Positions 9,164-16,880 of a stretch of 23,155 nucleotides of DNA are shown one piece after another (the stretch's first letter is position 1; each line of letters starts with the position of its first letter). The position numbers and the translations under genes were made by a program. Under the pieces are notes generated by a model that saw only the letters and a program-made list of their open reading frames with translations, had not been told where the DNA came from and searched no databases. This stretch comes from Temnopleurus reevesii (Eukaryota > Echinodermata > Echinoidea > Temnopleuroida > Temnopleuridae): assembly GCA_036244855.1 (NCBI GenBank), contig BQKZ01000536.1:48205-71359 (forward strand), given 5' to 3'.

Positions 9164-9972
9164 GATTGGGATGATGATGGTGATGGTGATGGTGATGGTG
9201 ATGGTGATGATGATGATGGTGATGGTGATGATGATGAGGATGATGATGATGATGATGATGAGGATGATGTTGATGATGATGGTGATGATGATCATCATCA
9301 TTGAAATTGTAGTGGTGATGACATGACAGATCTGTTGATATTTATGATTGGTGTTGAAAGTGATTCTGCGTTTGTTGAAGAGGAGATGATGATGATGATG
9401 ATGATGATGTTTAATGTGACAATGTTGAATGTGATTCTATTGCTACAGAGGAGGAATTCAACTACCAGGATGATAATCGTAGTGATTATCAAAGTCAATG
9501 GAATAGTGGATGTTTCCTTTGCTTGAGCAGTTTTATTTTTACCACTTTCTTTCTATTAGAAAGAAATGACAAGTTCAAAAATAAAACTAATATTTTTTCT
9601 GAATTTTCTTCTTTCTAGATGTCCCGCCTTCAGCCACTGACGAAGCAACTGCCTCAGCTGCCACAGCAGAGGTTATCTCCTCCCACCCTACCCACCGCAT
9701 CCCGTCTCCATGGAGACGAGACCGATAGTCACAGGCATCATCACCACAACCACAGCCACCATCATCATCACTCCAAGTCAGAGCCAGACCCTAGACTAGA
9801 CATCTTCACGTCACACGCCCCCCTAAGACCCATCACCCCAGGGAATGCTTTGGAAGCACCCCACCCTGGGGAGTCTGGGGAGCTTCCTACATACAGCCAG
9901 GCGATCAGCAGGGGTCACAGACCAAGCACCAGAGGGTCTGAGGTTCGTGTTCTCAAAGAGACATCAATATGA
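372..9972 (+). CDS. CDKL5: CDKL5-like serine/threonine kinase, C-terminal part (spliced, 5' end outside window)
   Basis: Eight exon positions splice with GT/AG borders and matching phases: 372-452, 928-1097, 2037-3285, 4510-4660, 5426-5558, 6840-6918 (or 7843-7921), 8849-8995 and 9619-9972. The sum is 2364 nt, which is 787 residues plus TGA. Residues 1-84 cover the end of the kinase C-lobe and the start of the tail; residues 85-787 are a disordered tail rich in Ser, Lys, Gln and Asn. From memory, human CDKL5 has about 770 residues from the same point, so the length agrees. Shared anchors are GKRKP, KYLKS, the six-lysine run, KSLRKL, QPLT and a C-terminal LKET. In the family, CDKL5 is a proline-directed kinase of nucleus, centrosome/cilium and synapse. 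The catalytic loop and TEY activation motif are not in this window. Orthology is inferred from motif order and was not tested by alignment. Confidence 0.9.
453..927 (+). other. CDKL5 intron containing an inverted-repeat element
   Basis: This is a U2-type intron (GTAAGT...CAG). Its central part is occupied by the MITE-like element at 701-856; the remainder is AT-rich unique sequence with no coding signal. Confidence 0.75.
701..856. mobile_element. MITE-like inverted-repeat element, family 1, copy 1
   Basis: The left end begins GGGCCACGTAACATAAAGG; the reverse complement of the right end begins GGGTCAATAACATAAAGG. The similarity continues imperfectly for about 30 bp (GATT.AT.GC.AAT). The element is about 156 bp and has no coding capacity. 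The same end motif (GTAACATAAA) occurs at 22674-22805, so the two look like one family. No clear target duplication was found here. Confidence 0.6.
928..1097 (+). CDS. CDKL5: CDKL5 exon: end of kinase domain and start of tail
   Basis: The exon is 170 nt, phase 0 in and phase 2 out, with acceptor CCCCTTGACAG and donor AG|GTAACA. It begins HTLRLDPAERFTIDQCLDH. The Arg of LDPAERF is the conserved subdomain XI arginine of protein kinases, which pairs with the APE-motif glutamate. TERLL closes the domain as in the vertebrate TQRLL. The rest is an acidic/Ser linker, EDDSDGTDDMSP. The split last codon (AG+G) gives Arg with the next exon. Confidence 0.9.
1098..2036 (+). other. CDKL5 intron, no internal feature seen
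   Basis: This 939-nt AT-rich intron has donor GTAACA and acceptor ATTGCAG. I see no exon, RNA gene or clear repeat in it. Confidence 0.7.
2037..3285 (+). CDS. CDKL5: CDKL5 large tail exon
   Basis: This 1249-nt exon starts after ATTGTATCATTGCAG, completes the split Arg codon and ends at DDK|GTAAGA in phase 0. It adds 416 residues (85-500 of the partial product). It opens with GKRKPKIVFIEN, like the KRKP just after the vertebrate kinase domain. Composition is disordered: Ser, Asn, Gln, Lys, Arg and Asp rich, with almost no Cys or Trp. Four copies of [FY][LV]KS followed by basic residues lie at residues 151, 189, 269 and 328. The last, KYLKS, matches a KYLKS in the human tail as I recall it. 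One very large tail exon is also typical of vertebrate CDKL5. The open frame runs 19 codons into the intron to a stop at 3340-3342, but the consensus donor makes that readthrough unlikely to be the main product. Confidence 0.88.
3286..4509 (+). other. CDKL5 intron with 63-bp minisatellite
   Basis: This intron runs from GTAAGA to CTCCTAG. It carries the 63-bp tandem repeat at 3425-3613. The rest (3620-4509) is AT-rich with no coding or RNA signal that I can support. Confidence 0.7.
3425..3613 (+). repeat. Minisatellite, period 63 bp, three copies
   Basis: ATTGAAAGC starts at 3425, 3488 and 3551, exactly 63 bp apart. Copies 2 and 3 are nearly identical over the whole unit; copy 1 is more diverged. 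As 63 is a multiple of three, one frame stays open through all copies and repeats the peptide LKARWDKVFPYVLQNYELI. It lies inside an intron and lacks splice context. Confidence 0.9.
4510..4660 (+). CDS. CDKL5: CDKL5 tail exon with PPPY motif and NAGNAG acceptor
   Basis: The exon is 151 nt, phase 0 in and phase 1 out (donor G|GTAATT), giving residues 501-550. The acceptor reads CTCCTAGCAG, so splicing can use 4510 or 4513, adding or removing one Gln. The product is polar with PPPYGDRG at codons 4564-4581, a PPxY-type WW-domain ligand, and a basic NKERRGK. The frame is fixed by neighbours: the upstream exon ends on a full codon and the next supplies AA to finish a Glu. I do not recognise a vertebrate counterpart to this exact segment. 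Confidence 0.78.
4661..5425 (+). other. CDKL5 intron with SINE insertion
   Basis: This intron (GTAATT...TTGTAG) contains a tRNA-like SINE at about 4859-5000. The remaining sequence has no visible coding or RNA feature. Confidence 0.7.
4859..5000 (+). mobile_element. tRNA-derived SINE, plus orientation
   Basis: The head carries an A-box-like TGGTGTAGCGGTTCTGAC (4864-4881) and a B-box-like GTTCCAATCCC (4896-4906), spaced as in RNA polymerase III internal promoters. The body, TTTCCTTCAGCAAGAAATTT followed by CCACACTGTGCTGCACTC, also occurs reversed at 15714-15975 and 16526-16693, showing a dispersed family. The sea urchin SURF1-type tRNA-related repeat is a candidate name, not verified. The 3' end is diffuse. 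Confidence 0.8.
5426..5558 (+). CDS. CDKL5: CDKL5 tail exon with GPFD segment
   Basis: The exon is 133 nt, phase 1 in and phase 2 out, with acceptor TTCCTTTCCTTGTAG and donor TG|GTGAGA. It encodes residues 551-594: a Pro/Gly-rich start (EAPGPGPDVVPGP), then FRKDGPFDQKPVS. The latter resembles the human QPAFDPWKS region lying shortly before the lysine run. The final TG joins the first G of either copy of the next exon to make Trp, which confirms the phase. Confidence 0.8.
5830..5845 (-). promoter_or_regulatory. Histone-type 3' stem-loop sequence (minus strand)
   Basis: The minus strand reads GGTCCTTTTCAGGACC: a perfect 6-bp stem with a UUUC loop, fitting the replication-dependent histone 3' end element (canonical GGCTCTTTTCAGAGCC) bound by SLBP. 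It is followed by ACTCACATTTTCAAGATAAA, recalling the histone ACCCA/ACCACA flank and purine-rich CAAGAAAGA element bound by U7 snRNA in sea urchins. No histone coding sequence is visible on the minus strand upstream (5850-6600), so it is either a detached remnant or a motif carried by a repeat. Confidence 0.6.
5900..6590. other. Unidentified GC/CpG-richer block with open frames, possible transposon remnant
   Basis: Two overlapping plus-strand frames of 133 codons (5936-6337) and 147 codons (6141-6584) and one minus-strand frame of 76 codons (5908-6138) are open here. The 133-residue frame starts MSKTFCLFLIALVEVRA, which looks like a signal peptide, but its later part has no domain I recognise. 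The 147-residue frame is likewise unrecognised. Several CpGs cluster at 6065-6075 and 6175-6215, unlike the flanking intron. It could be a fragment of a dispersed repeat or a nested gene; I cannot choose from the sequence. Confidence 0.35.
6752..7753 (+). repeat. Tandem duplication, unit A (about 1 kb, includes an exon)
   Basis: From AATAAAAACGTTTTTATCAT at 6752 this unit matches 7755 onward, through the exon, downstream intron and the segment CCAATATTTGACCCATAAA. It ends near GGAAGGGAAAGA just before the N at 7754. Exons differ at 3 of 79 bases; the intron parts differ more and carry indels. Confidence 0.92.
6840..6918 (+). CDS. CDKL5: CDKL5 exon encoding the lysine-run NLS, copy A
   Basis: This 79-nt exon follows TATCATTCAG and ends at TCT|GTGAGT. 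The first G completes the Trp codon from 5426-5558. It then encodes KAKDNTFPTDQQWKEVQ and RKKKKKKSS. The run of six lysines corresponds to the KKKKKK nuclear localisation signal of the vertebrate tail. The exon enters in phase 2 and leaves in phase 0, so it cannot be doubled in frame. Copy B at 7843-7921 is nearly identical (Asn-Thr-Phe here, Asn-Ala-Phe there). Confidence 0.85.
7754..7754. other. Ambiguous base (N) at duplication junction
   Basis: This is the only N in the window and lies exactly between the end of unit A and the start of unit B. That placement is typical of a contig join. Confidence 0.95.
7755..8600 (+). repeat. Tandem duplication, unit B
   Basis: This unit matches unit A at an offset of 1003 bp at its start and shrinks to about 850 bp through deletions in the intron. 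Long shared stretches include TGCCCAAGGGATGAAATGAT and the segment ACTGATGCAAATATTTGTTTC near the end. Similarity fades after about 8600. Confidence 0.92.
7843..7921 (+). CDS. CDKL5: CDKL5 lysine-run exon, copy B (duplicate or alternative)
   Basis: The exon is 79 nt, starts exactly 1003 nt after copy A, and has the same acceptor context (ATCATTCAG) and donor (TCG|GTGAGT). Three of 79 bases differ: one changes Thr to Ala, two are silent (CCA/CCG, TCT/TCG). Both splice sites are intact and the reading frame is open, so it is not a decayed copy. Including A and B in one transcript would shift the frame. It is either a mutually exclusive alternative or an assembly duplicate; see findings. Confidence 0.7.
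8849..8995 (+). CDS. CDKL5: CDKL5 tail exon with KSLRKL motif
   Basis: The exon is 147 nt, 49 codons, phase 0 at both ends; acceptor TTTTTCTGTCTTTGCAG, donor AAG|GTAGGT. It encodes residues 622-670, including a GPPPDYVKS segment and KSLRKLAQTPSSDK. The human tail as I recall it has KSLRKLLHLSS at this position, 40-60 residues after the lysine run. Spacing and order agree, making this one of the strongest anchors for CDKL5 identity. The frame stays open a few codons past the donor. Confidence 0.87.
9099..9300. repeat. (GAT)n / (GGTGAT)n microsatellite
   Basis: About twenty uninterrupted GAT units run to 9161, then mixed GGTGAT and GATGAT units to 9300. All six frames are open as poly-Asp, poly-Met or poly-His, which is an artefact of the repeat. 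Confidence 0.95.
9384..9410. repeat. Short (GAT)n microsatellite
   Basis: A second run of about nine GAT units in the same intron, 80 bp after the first tract. Confidence 0.9.
9619..9972 (+). CDS. CDKL5: CDKL5 terminal coding exon: His-rich tract and PDZ-type C-terminus
   Basis: The exon begins after TTTTCTTCTTTCTAG; the ATG at 9619 is internal Met, not a start. It encodes residues 671-787 and ends with TGA at 9970-9972. MSRLQPLTKQ aligns with the human RFQPLTAQQ that follows KSLRKL. A Pro/Gln-rich stretch follows (RLSPPTLP), then a histidine tract of fourteen residues with two breaks (9730-9771). The carboxyl end is VRLKETSI-like: VLKETSI. Human CDKL5 (1030-residue form) ends LKETAL as I recall. 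Both fit the class I PDZ ligand pattern, Thr at -2 and a hydrophobic last residue. Confidence 0.88.
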   Translation: MSRLQPLTKQLPQLPQQRLSPPTLPTASRLHGDETDSHRHHHHNHSHHHHHSKSEPDPRLDIFTSHAPLRPITPGNALEAPHPGESGELPTYSQAISRGHRPSTRGSEVRVLKETSI

Positions 9973-12700
9973 AAATGTTGTCTTTTTTGCATGTTTGTGC
10001 TTTCACTGTGTTGCCTTTCCCAATCTAATCCACATTCATTGTCAGGTGTAGATCTGGTATCTGTTTTCCCAAGAGGTTTAGCATTGTACTAAAGCAATAA
10101 TTGCCTTAAGTATTTTGTCAAAATTCACAAAATAATCTATGGATCTTATTGTACTTAAAGATAGATTTATGTTTGTCTAAGACCATGGTAGTGTTGCTGG
10201 AAAATTGTGGCTTATTGTAAGTTGCAGTTGATGAGCATACACCAATCAAAATCCCTTTTTAATGCGTGCCTTTTTTAAGGAGTGCTTATCATGCATGGAT
10301 TAAAATGCGCGTTTCAATTTGTAGTTGATTTGCAATTGATTGCAACATTCTAACAACATCTACTATGTCTGATAAGTCGCCAGTCTAAGCTGTATTTTTC
10401 ATATAGCGAAACTCCTCCCTTTTCATGCTTCAGACACTGAACAAACCGTTTTGTCACCTTCCATAATTCGGTTTACCTTGTGAATCCTGTACCTGAATGA
10501 CTCTTGATATCAAGTGCAAATTCTTCATGTTGTGAATGGGTTCAAAGCTTGTTAAAACATTTTTGCTCGCTTCCACACAAATTTATTTTTATAATTGAAT
10601 ATGGGTACATTTCAAAGAGACAATTTACATAAACGTATCATCAAATACAGCACCACCATGTTGAAAGTCATGTTTCAGATGGGATTTTACTTTGTGCTTA
10701 TATGTGAAGGCCCTATTCCATAAAATATATGAAGATTTGTCAGTCATTAGTCTTCTTCAAAGCTGTTATCAAGTATTTTCCTTCGGATTTTTGCTGAATT
10801 ATTTAATTCCATCTAAAAGGAAATGACTTGTCATTTTAGCTGTGTAGTGTGTTAAAAAAAACCCCTGCTTTTCCACTGATTGTTGATCAAGTTTGAATGA
10901 AGAAAGTATGTAAAATTCTTTTTCAATGTAAAATTCTCTTTCATTTACTCTGAACAGCTTTGAATAATATTTCCTTTCCAATTGACCTTTGCCAGTATGA
11001 TGTAGGATAAGTTTAAACTGTGGTATGAAGCATGATACCACTGCATAACAACAAATGTATCAACAAAAATGAGATCAAAGGAAATTCTCATACTGTCTTA
11101 TCAATCACAAATGATCAATGAACATAACTTTGAACAGTTTAGGAATCAAACAAATATATATATTATGGAACAACACTGCATCCCTTTAAAGTAAACTTTA
11201 CTGGATCAGATTAATATGTTTAATATCCATTTTCTGTTTTATTCAACATATTACACAAAATCTAAAGATGAAACATTTTTAAGAAGATTTGTACATATGA
11301 TGTTGTATATGTATTCCAGTGCCTTGCCTACATAGACATTTATCTTGTATGACTTCTCATTGTTATTTATGTCATGGAAGTCTGCTAATATTCCAACATT
11401 TTAGTATGAATAGTTTGTAACATTTGTATTCCAGGTTTTGTACAAATATTGTGTGAAATGTTGCCCCATGGTGCCTTGTAAAGTTGTTTATTTTATGAAT
11501 TTGTACTTGAAAATGACTTCTCTACTATGTATTTTTTGTGTCCAAAGATAAATCAATCTTTATATATTCCCGGCTCTCTTGAAATGATGTGTGAATGAGA
11601 ATACATTCAAATTGTAAAGTATGTACTTTCTATAGTAATATAAAAATATGTGTAAAAACCTATGAATTTCTATTATAAAATTACTATGAATGTGACCCAT
11701 TTTGACTTAACTTTATGTTCCTTGAGGTTTTGAGCAAAAATATTACTAAAAAATTGTGCAAAATATCATAGCAAAGACTGCTTGCCTTTTTGAAGAATGA
11801 TTGATGTAGAGGGCCAATAATGATACAAACCATTTCTACTTATTGAGTTGAAATTAAGCATCAAAAGAAGCATGTGCCAAATTTTGTTGCATACATACAA
11901 TACTGGTCTTCTTACCTTTTCCAGTTTTGTGTCAGGAGTACCCATGTTTAGATACCTCATATTAAGGCAAACATCCTTTATGTACTGGGCTTGAACCAAT
12001 GTCCTTTGAATCTATTATCATACATGCATATTTGAATCACTGGCCATCAGCAGAAAACTTGTAACGATATTCTATTAGGATTCATCCTGTATTCTCCATT
12101 TTATTCAGTTCAGAATCTGACCTGTTAATTCATTTAGTAAAGTTTATGTTATTTGTAAAGACCTCATAAGTCGACATGTTTGGCCATTATTTGGAACAAT
12201 ACTCAAAACATACACCGAGACGCTTTACATGCGTAGCTGTTAATGAAAAACTATCAAGTAATGTCTTCGTACTACATACACCACTGAACGTTTTACAAGT
12301 GGGGATAGGCTTGCAAGTATGAACCAAAAAGAATTCTGTGGTCTTTATATTTCAAATCATAATCAAGATAGTTGCAACTTTGAAGTTAGCTTGATGAATG
12401 TAAGTGTAGTCTAGCAAGATTGTATCTTGCTTTGGGGTGAAAGAGCACCCTCTTACTATTGATGGGTTATAGCCTTAGCTCTGTAAAGATAGCATAAAGA
12501 AATCATTTGGAAACTAGAAACAGATTCCCCCAGCTTGGTATGTTGAAATGGAATAGAAGGTTTGAAGATGACTGTATGGTGTCAATTTGAACTTTAAAAG
12601 TATATTTTTAAAAAAAATTCACAGAGAGAATATGTAAAAAATAAATCAATAGTGTACAGAAATCAGGTGCAAAAAGGGTCATAAATGAATGTAAAACATC
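9973..12700 (+). other. Putative CDKL5 3' untranslated region
   Basis: No exon or repeat is seen after the stop codon. The stretch 11150-11700 looks like UTR: T-rich, with many TGTA words and a Pumilio-type TGTACATA at 11290-11297. Candidate poly(A) signals are ATTAAA at 10299-10304 (weak) and AATAAA at 12640-12645. Where the transcript ends cannot be read from sequence alone. Confidence 0.45.
12640..12645 (+). terminator. Candidate polyadenylation signal AATAAA
   Basis: The hexamer lies 2.7 kb after the CDKL5 stop. The downstream GT-rich element is weak (AGTGTACAG), so the support is modest. Confidence 0.3.
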
Positions 12701-14115
12701 CTTGAAGATAGAAAATGTTTCAACCTCAAAGATACAAATTGCTTTCTTGGTTCATGCACAAAATACACACAAAATTTAATTTCCAATGACTTTAAGTGGT
12801 TGTAGAAGAATATATAGACTATTACAAACAATGAATAGAAAGATGAACATATCGGATAGAATATGGAAGAGAAAATCTAATTTCATCTTTATTTGAATGT
12901 AGACCATTTAGAAATTATTCAAAATTACTGCACTAATATTAATACTACATGCTGAATGAATCTGTTGAAAATACATATTTCTATCATTATAACAAATAGC
13001 AACAAACCAAAAATAATTAGTTGGGTGGTTTTGAAATCTAATGTTATGAAGTATACTATAGCATAAGGTAAAAGTTTATTTAAACTGATTTAGGAATAGG
13101 GGCAAAAGATCTTATGACAAATGTGATTCCCATTGTTACATGTAGCACTGCTGACTAAGCTTAGTATGGAATGGTTTAAGGGCATGGTGTGCACTCCAGG
13201 TGAGATGCGTATCTTCCATCTCTCCATCTCCCTCATTGTTTCATCAATAGAAAGCATTACACCCCTCTTATAATCAATCAAGCAGGCACTACCTTCCTCC
13301 CAGGCATAGCGACAACGAAGCCTTGCGTGATCTTTCTAAGCGACCCCACATCCGCAGGCATGTTAGATCACTTGACAAACGTTGAAATCACTTCACGGCT
13401 CTGCTTTTTCCTCCTAAATCTATGCATAAAGGTCACTGTAGCTTTTCCTCAAGAATAGTGCCAGGAGCCGTGACATTAGAACTCATGTAAATTCATTTAT
13501 GACTCTCAGAGGCTACAGGTCTTCTTTGTTTTGTGTCTGTGTCTCTTTCTGGAGGATTGATGTATGTTGTTCCAGTCTCTGGCATTTGTTTCGGGGTTAC
13601 TGGTACAATGAGATCAGTATGGTTGAAGAAGCAGATTTCCCCATGCAAATCACCAGATGATGGTTATTAAGAAAGGTGAAGGCCAGATGTCATTAGTAAC
13701 TAATTTTTAAACAATCTCGTTCTAAAATTTTACAAAACACAAAAGCATGGTTTTATTTTTACACATCAATAATAGGCTAAACTTAAAGAAAAGTGGAGAT
13801 ATTTTCTTGATAGATATTCATAACTAGCGATTTTCATTCCAAAGATTACTTTTATTTCTTCGAAAATAGTTTGTAATGTTCTTTTTGCTTACACATCCTG
13901 CTCCAACAAAAAAGCAATGATAATGCCTTATCAACTTACCAATCTATCGAGGAAGACATATCTAAAGAACAAATCTCTGCATTTTCCCATCCCATCTTAA
14001 ATAATGTGTTCATTCATTTCCCATCATTCCCTATGTTTGCATATCTATATATATGTCTGACCCTTGGTTCTCATGAGGTCCTGTGTATACATCGCGTTGA
14101 GATTTTTCAATTTGT

Positions 14116-14400
14116 CTTTCCTCCCACCTCTGAGCTCCAGTGTTTTATTTGTCCACCTCCATACCCCCTTCAATCTCCCTCCATACCCCTTCAATCTTCA
14201 TCACACACGTCACTGATGTCTATCTTCATCCTTCTATGGTCTCTATCCAAACCCCAATCTCCCTCTTGCCTCCTCCTCCCTCAAACCATTTGTCATATCT
14301 TAGATTCCCCCATTACCTTTCTCACATCCCGATTGCTCTCATTCCTGTCCGTCATAATGCCTATTGATTTCTAATGCTCCAATTCCTTTCCTGTCAAGCC
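14116..14400. repeat. Pyrimidine-rich low-complexity tract
   Basis: The plus strand is mostly C and T, with a local duplication of CCATACCCCTTCAATCT around 14159-14198. The long open frame across it (14006-14374) reflects this bias and is not taken as coding. Confidence 0.6.
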
Positions 14401-14991
14401 CTGATTTATATTTTCCTCTTCTCTCGCTATATGTCTCCACCAAATTCATTATTTTCACTAATGGTCAGGACTTTCCATCTTAAAATCTCTCCACCACTTT
14501 ATCTCTAAACGTCTTGATTTTCATCACACTAAATTAAGTAATTGATCGCATACAATTAGAGACTGTGTCAGTTCATCTGTCAAGTAATTCGTTGGCCAAA
14601 ATTTATAGAATTGTATGCACTTTACAAAGAAAAGAATAAATGCAATTTTACAGGGGTTTCTCTGCTTTGAAATTTGTCTCCTTTTGAAATGAACATTTGT
14701 AGACCTTCCAACAAACAACATTTTTTGATGGACTTAAAAAAAAAATTATTATTCTGAATTTGTTTTCTTCCTCTGATTATATTATTTCCAATGTGACATG
14801 ACTGCTTGATCATGGTGAAATGATATTTGTTACCTGCCTCTTTTAATGTGAAATATTGACAGTTATGCATTTTAGGGGAAAATACATTTTCATTTCATTT
14901 CATTTATTCTCCAAGTCTTAATAAAAATACATCAAATACATAATGCAAATGACAAGTACAGATCAAATACATGTACATGAGCAAAACATAA

Positions 14992-15034
14992 AAAAAAACA
15001 ATATAATAAGGCATAAAAAACAATATAATAAGGC
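14992..15034. repeat. Two-copy A-rich tandem repeat
   Basis: A unit of about 21 bp, containing AACAATATAATAAGGCA, occurs twice in a row. It sits in an A-rich stretch that begins with a TTTCATTTCATTTCATTTATT run at 14888-14908. Confidence 0.7.
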
Positions 15035-15590
15035 ACAAAACACATTCCATTAGCATATTTATATTAGCTACTTGGAAAACTTAAAGCCGGGTGTTTAATG
15101 AACTCATAACTCATGCTTGGGTAAGTCACCCTATTCTATTTTCAGTTTCCAAGAATATTGCCTTTCCATATTTTGTCTAATGCTTTCAAGAAATGAATGT
15201 GAAAAATAAAAAAAAGTGTTTATACCATCTAATCAAAGCCTGAATATGCATTCTAAATATGATGGATAGACAACAAAACAACACATCAACTGTAAGGAAA
15301 CGTATACAAGAGAAGCTGCTATCGGCATTCTCTCTGACATTTATTGCAATCAGTGATGTATTTCTCTTAGATTTAACGGTAATGACAAAAACGCCATCTA
15401 CTCTGTTGATTGAAAGTCTTTTCTTTTCTTCTACCCATCTTCACTTTCTCCTAATGGGCTTTTATTTTAGGAGATAAGCCTTCCAACACGCATCCCTATC
15501 TTATCAAATCTCTTTACCCCTTTAAAGAGCTGCCAACTAGTCAGGGTTTTATGCTATTTAGCAGGATTTAAGTGAAAATGGGAAGCTTAT

Positions 15591-16107
15591 AGGATAAAAT
15601 AGGATGTTTTAATGAAAACAGGAATGTTATATAGCCCTTGAGATACAGCCACTGTTAGAATGTGCTCTGAAGCTGAAAATTGATATTTCTTCTGAAAAAA
15701 GGGATTTTGATAGCAATAATAATAATAATGAAGGCTACTGGTACAGCACCTTATCGGTGCTCATGGTGCTGAAAGTCTTTCACTCTTTAGCTGCCAGCCA
15801 CTACTATGCCTCACATTACCAGGAATAAATTCCTGCCATCCCCATTTACCTCACCTGGGTCAAGTGCAGCACAATGTGGATAAATTTCTTGCTGAAGGAA
15901 ATTAACGTCATAAGTAATATCCAAACCTGTAAGCCGTTGGTTGAAAGGCGAGAGTCAGAACCACTACACCATGACATAGGACACTTGTAGGACAAAGTGG
16001 GATGTTTTTATGAAAACAAAAATATTTTAAGTCCTTGAAATACAGTAGCTGTTGGAAGGTGCATGCAAGATGAAAGTAGAATATTTGTCTGAAAATGAGA
16101 TTTTGCT
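15591..16107. repeat. Diverged ~120-bp direct repeats flanking a SINE
   Basis: Positions 15591-15711 and 15989-16107 are similar along their length: AGGATAAAATAGGATG against AGGACAAAGTGGGATG, then CTTGAGATACAGCCACTGTT against CTTGAAATACAGTAGCTGTT. The minus-strand SINE lies exactly between them. Outer inverted words CTGCCAAC (15530-15537) and GTTGGCAG (16132-16139) hint at a larger element enclosing both. Confidence 0.65.
15714..15975 (-). mobile_element. tRNA-derived SINE with (ATT)n tail, minus orientation
   Basis: On the minus strand it starts TCATGGTGTAGTGGTTCTGA (A-box-like), shares TTTCCTTCAGCAAGAAATTT with the copy at 4859, and ends in an (ATT)n tail at 15714-15729. About 260 bp, it is the longest of the SINE copies. 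The B-box region is degraded. Confidence 0.8.
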
Positions 16108-16525
16108 TTAGAATATTTCAGGATTTTAGGGGTTGGCAGGTTTGTCGTCACATTTCTTTTGAGATGCTCCCATGGAAGTCTTTTCATGTCTTGCTTGTTG
16201 GAGTATTGACTCAGTAAACAAGACCATGTTGCCATCAAATTAAATTAACAGACATTTCTTCTCCTAGGATGCTTGGTTTCTACTGAAAGGGAACTTGTCA
16301 AATGGTTTCTGTCATGCAGTCCGTGGATTGCTTGGGGGTAAGGATGCTGAAAAGGGGATGATAGGGTGGATTTGGATGCAGAGGGATGGAGGATAGAGAA
16401 TAATGATATTGATATTTGTTTCTATGGCGATTTATACCTCTTTGATGGAAATCTCAAGGTGGTCAACAATCAATGCAGTATACAATAACAGCTATGAAGC
16501 TCTTATGCATTGCAATGCATGTATA

Positions 16526-16693
16526 TTCCTGCCAAGTACTAGTAGCCATTTAGGAATTTTTTATTACCTCACCTAGGTAAAGTGCAGCATGATGTGGATG
16601 AATTTCTTGCTGAAGGGAATTGATGCCATGGGTGAGATTCAAACTGTGACGTTTTGTTTAAAAGGCAAGAGTAAGAACCACTCAACCATAGCA
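16526..16693 (-). mobile_element. tRNA-derived SINE, truncated, minus orientation
   Basis: The minus strand reads TGCTATGGTTGAGTGGTTCT at the head and carries the same CCTTCAGCAAGAAATTC body as the other copies. It lacks the 3' part and the ATT tail. The B-box-like word GTTTGAATCTC is present (16635-16645). Confidence 0.75.
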
Positions 16694-16880
16694 CTTTCAC
16701 AATGAGAATGTTTTTGGGATGAAGGGATAGTGGATGAGAGGGTTTGTGGGTAATAGCCCTTAGAGATCATGGACATGGGTGATTGAGCAATTGCAGTAAG
16801 TGTATATCTGACATTCAAAAGACATGCTGAATGCAAAAGAAGAGATAGACAGGTGGCTTGTGAATTCCTGGGAATTGCTT

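Larger units (their letters stand above)
8996..9618 (+). other. Last CDKL5 coding intron, filled by trinucleotide repeats
   Basis: This intron (GTAGGT...TTCTAG) is dominated by ATG/GAT and GGTGAT microsatellites at 9099-9300 and again at 9384-9410. No other feature is seen. Confidence 0.75.
12701..15529. other. Non-coding stretch, 3' UTR or intergenic
   Basis: No gene is supported. Positions 13290-13560 are less AT-rich, with AGGTCA and ATGCATAA words. Positions 14116-14520 are strongly pyrimidine-rich on the plus strand. Around 14992-15034 a 21-bp A-rich unit (AACAATATAATAAGGCA core) occurs twice. Confidence 0.5.

Noticed and set aside
9008..9526. Open frames of poly-His, poly-Asp or poly-Met on both strands
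   Set aside because: They are translations of the GAT microsatellites inside an intron with clear borders; no start or splice context supports them.
9619..9621. ATG as a translation start of a separate gene
   Set aside because: It sits directly after a strong acceptor, and the upstream exon ends on a full codon in the same frame; it is an internal Met.
14006..14374. 122-codon plus-strand frame
   Set aside because: It comes from a pyrimidine-rich tract with Pro/Ser/Leu bias; no conserved motif or splice context.
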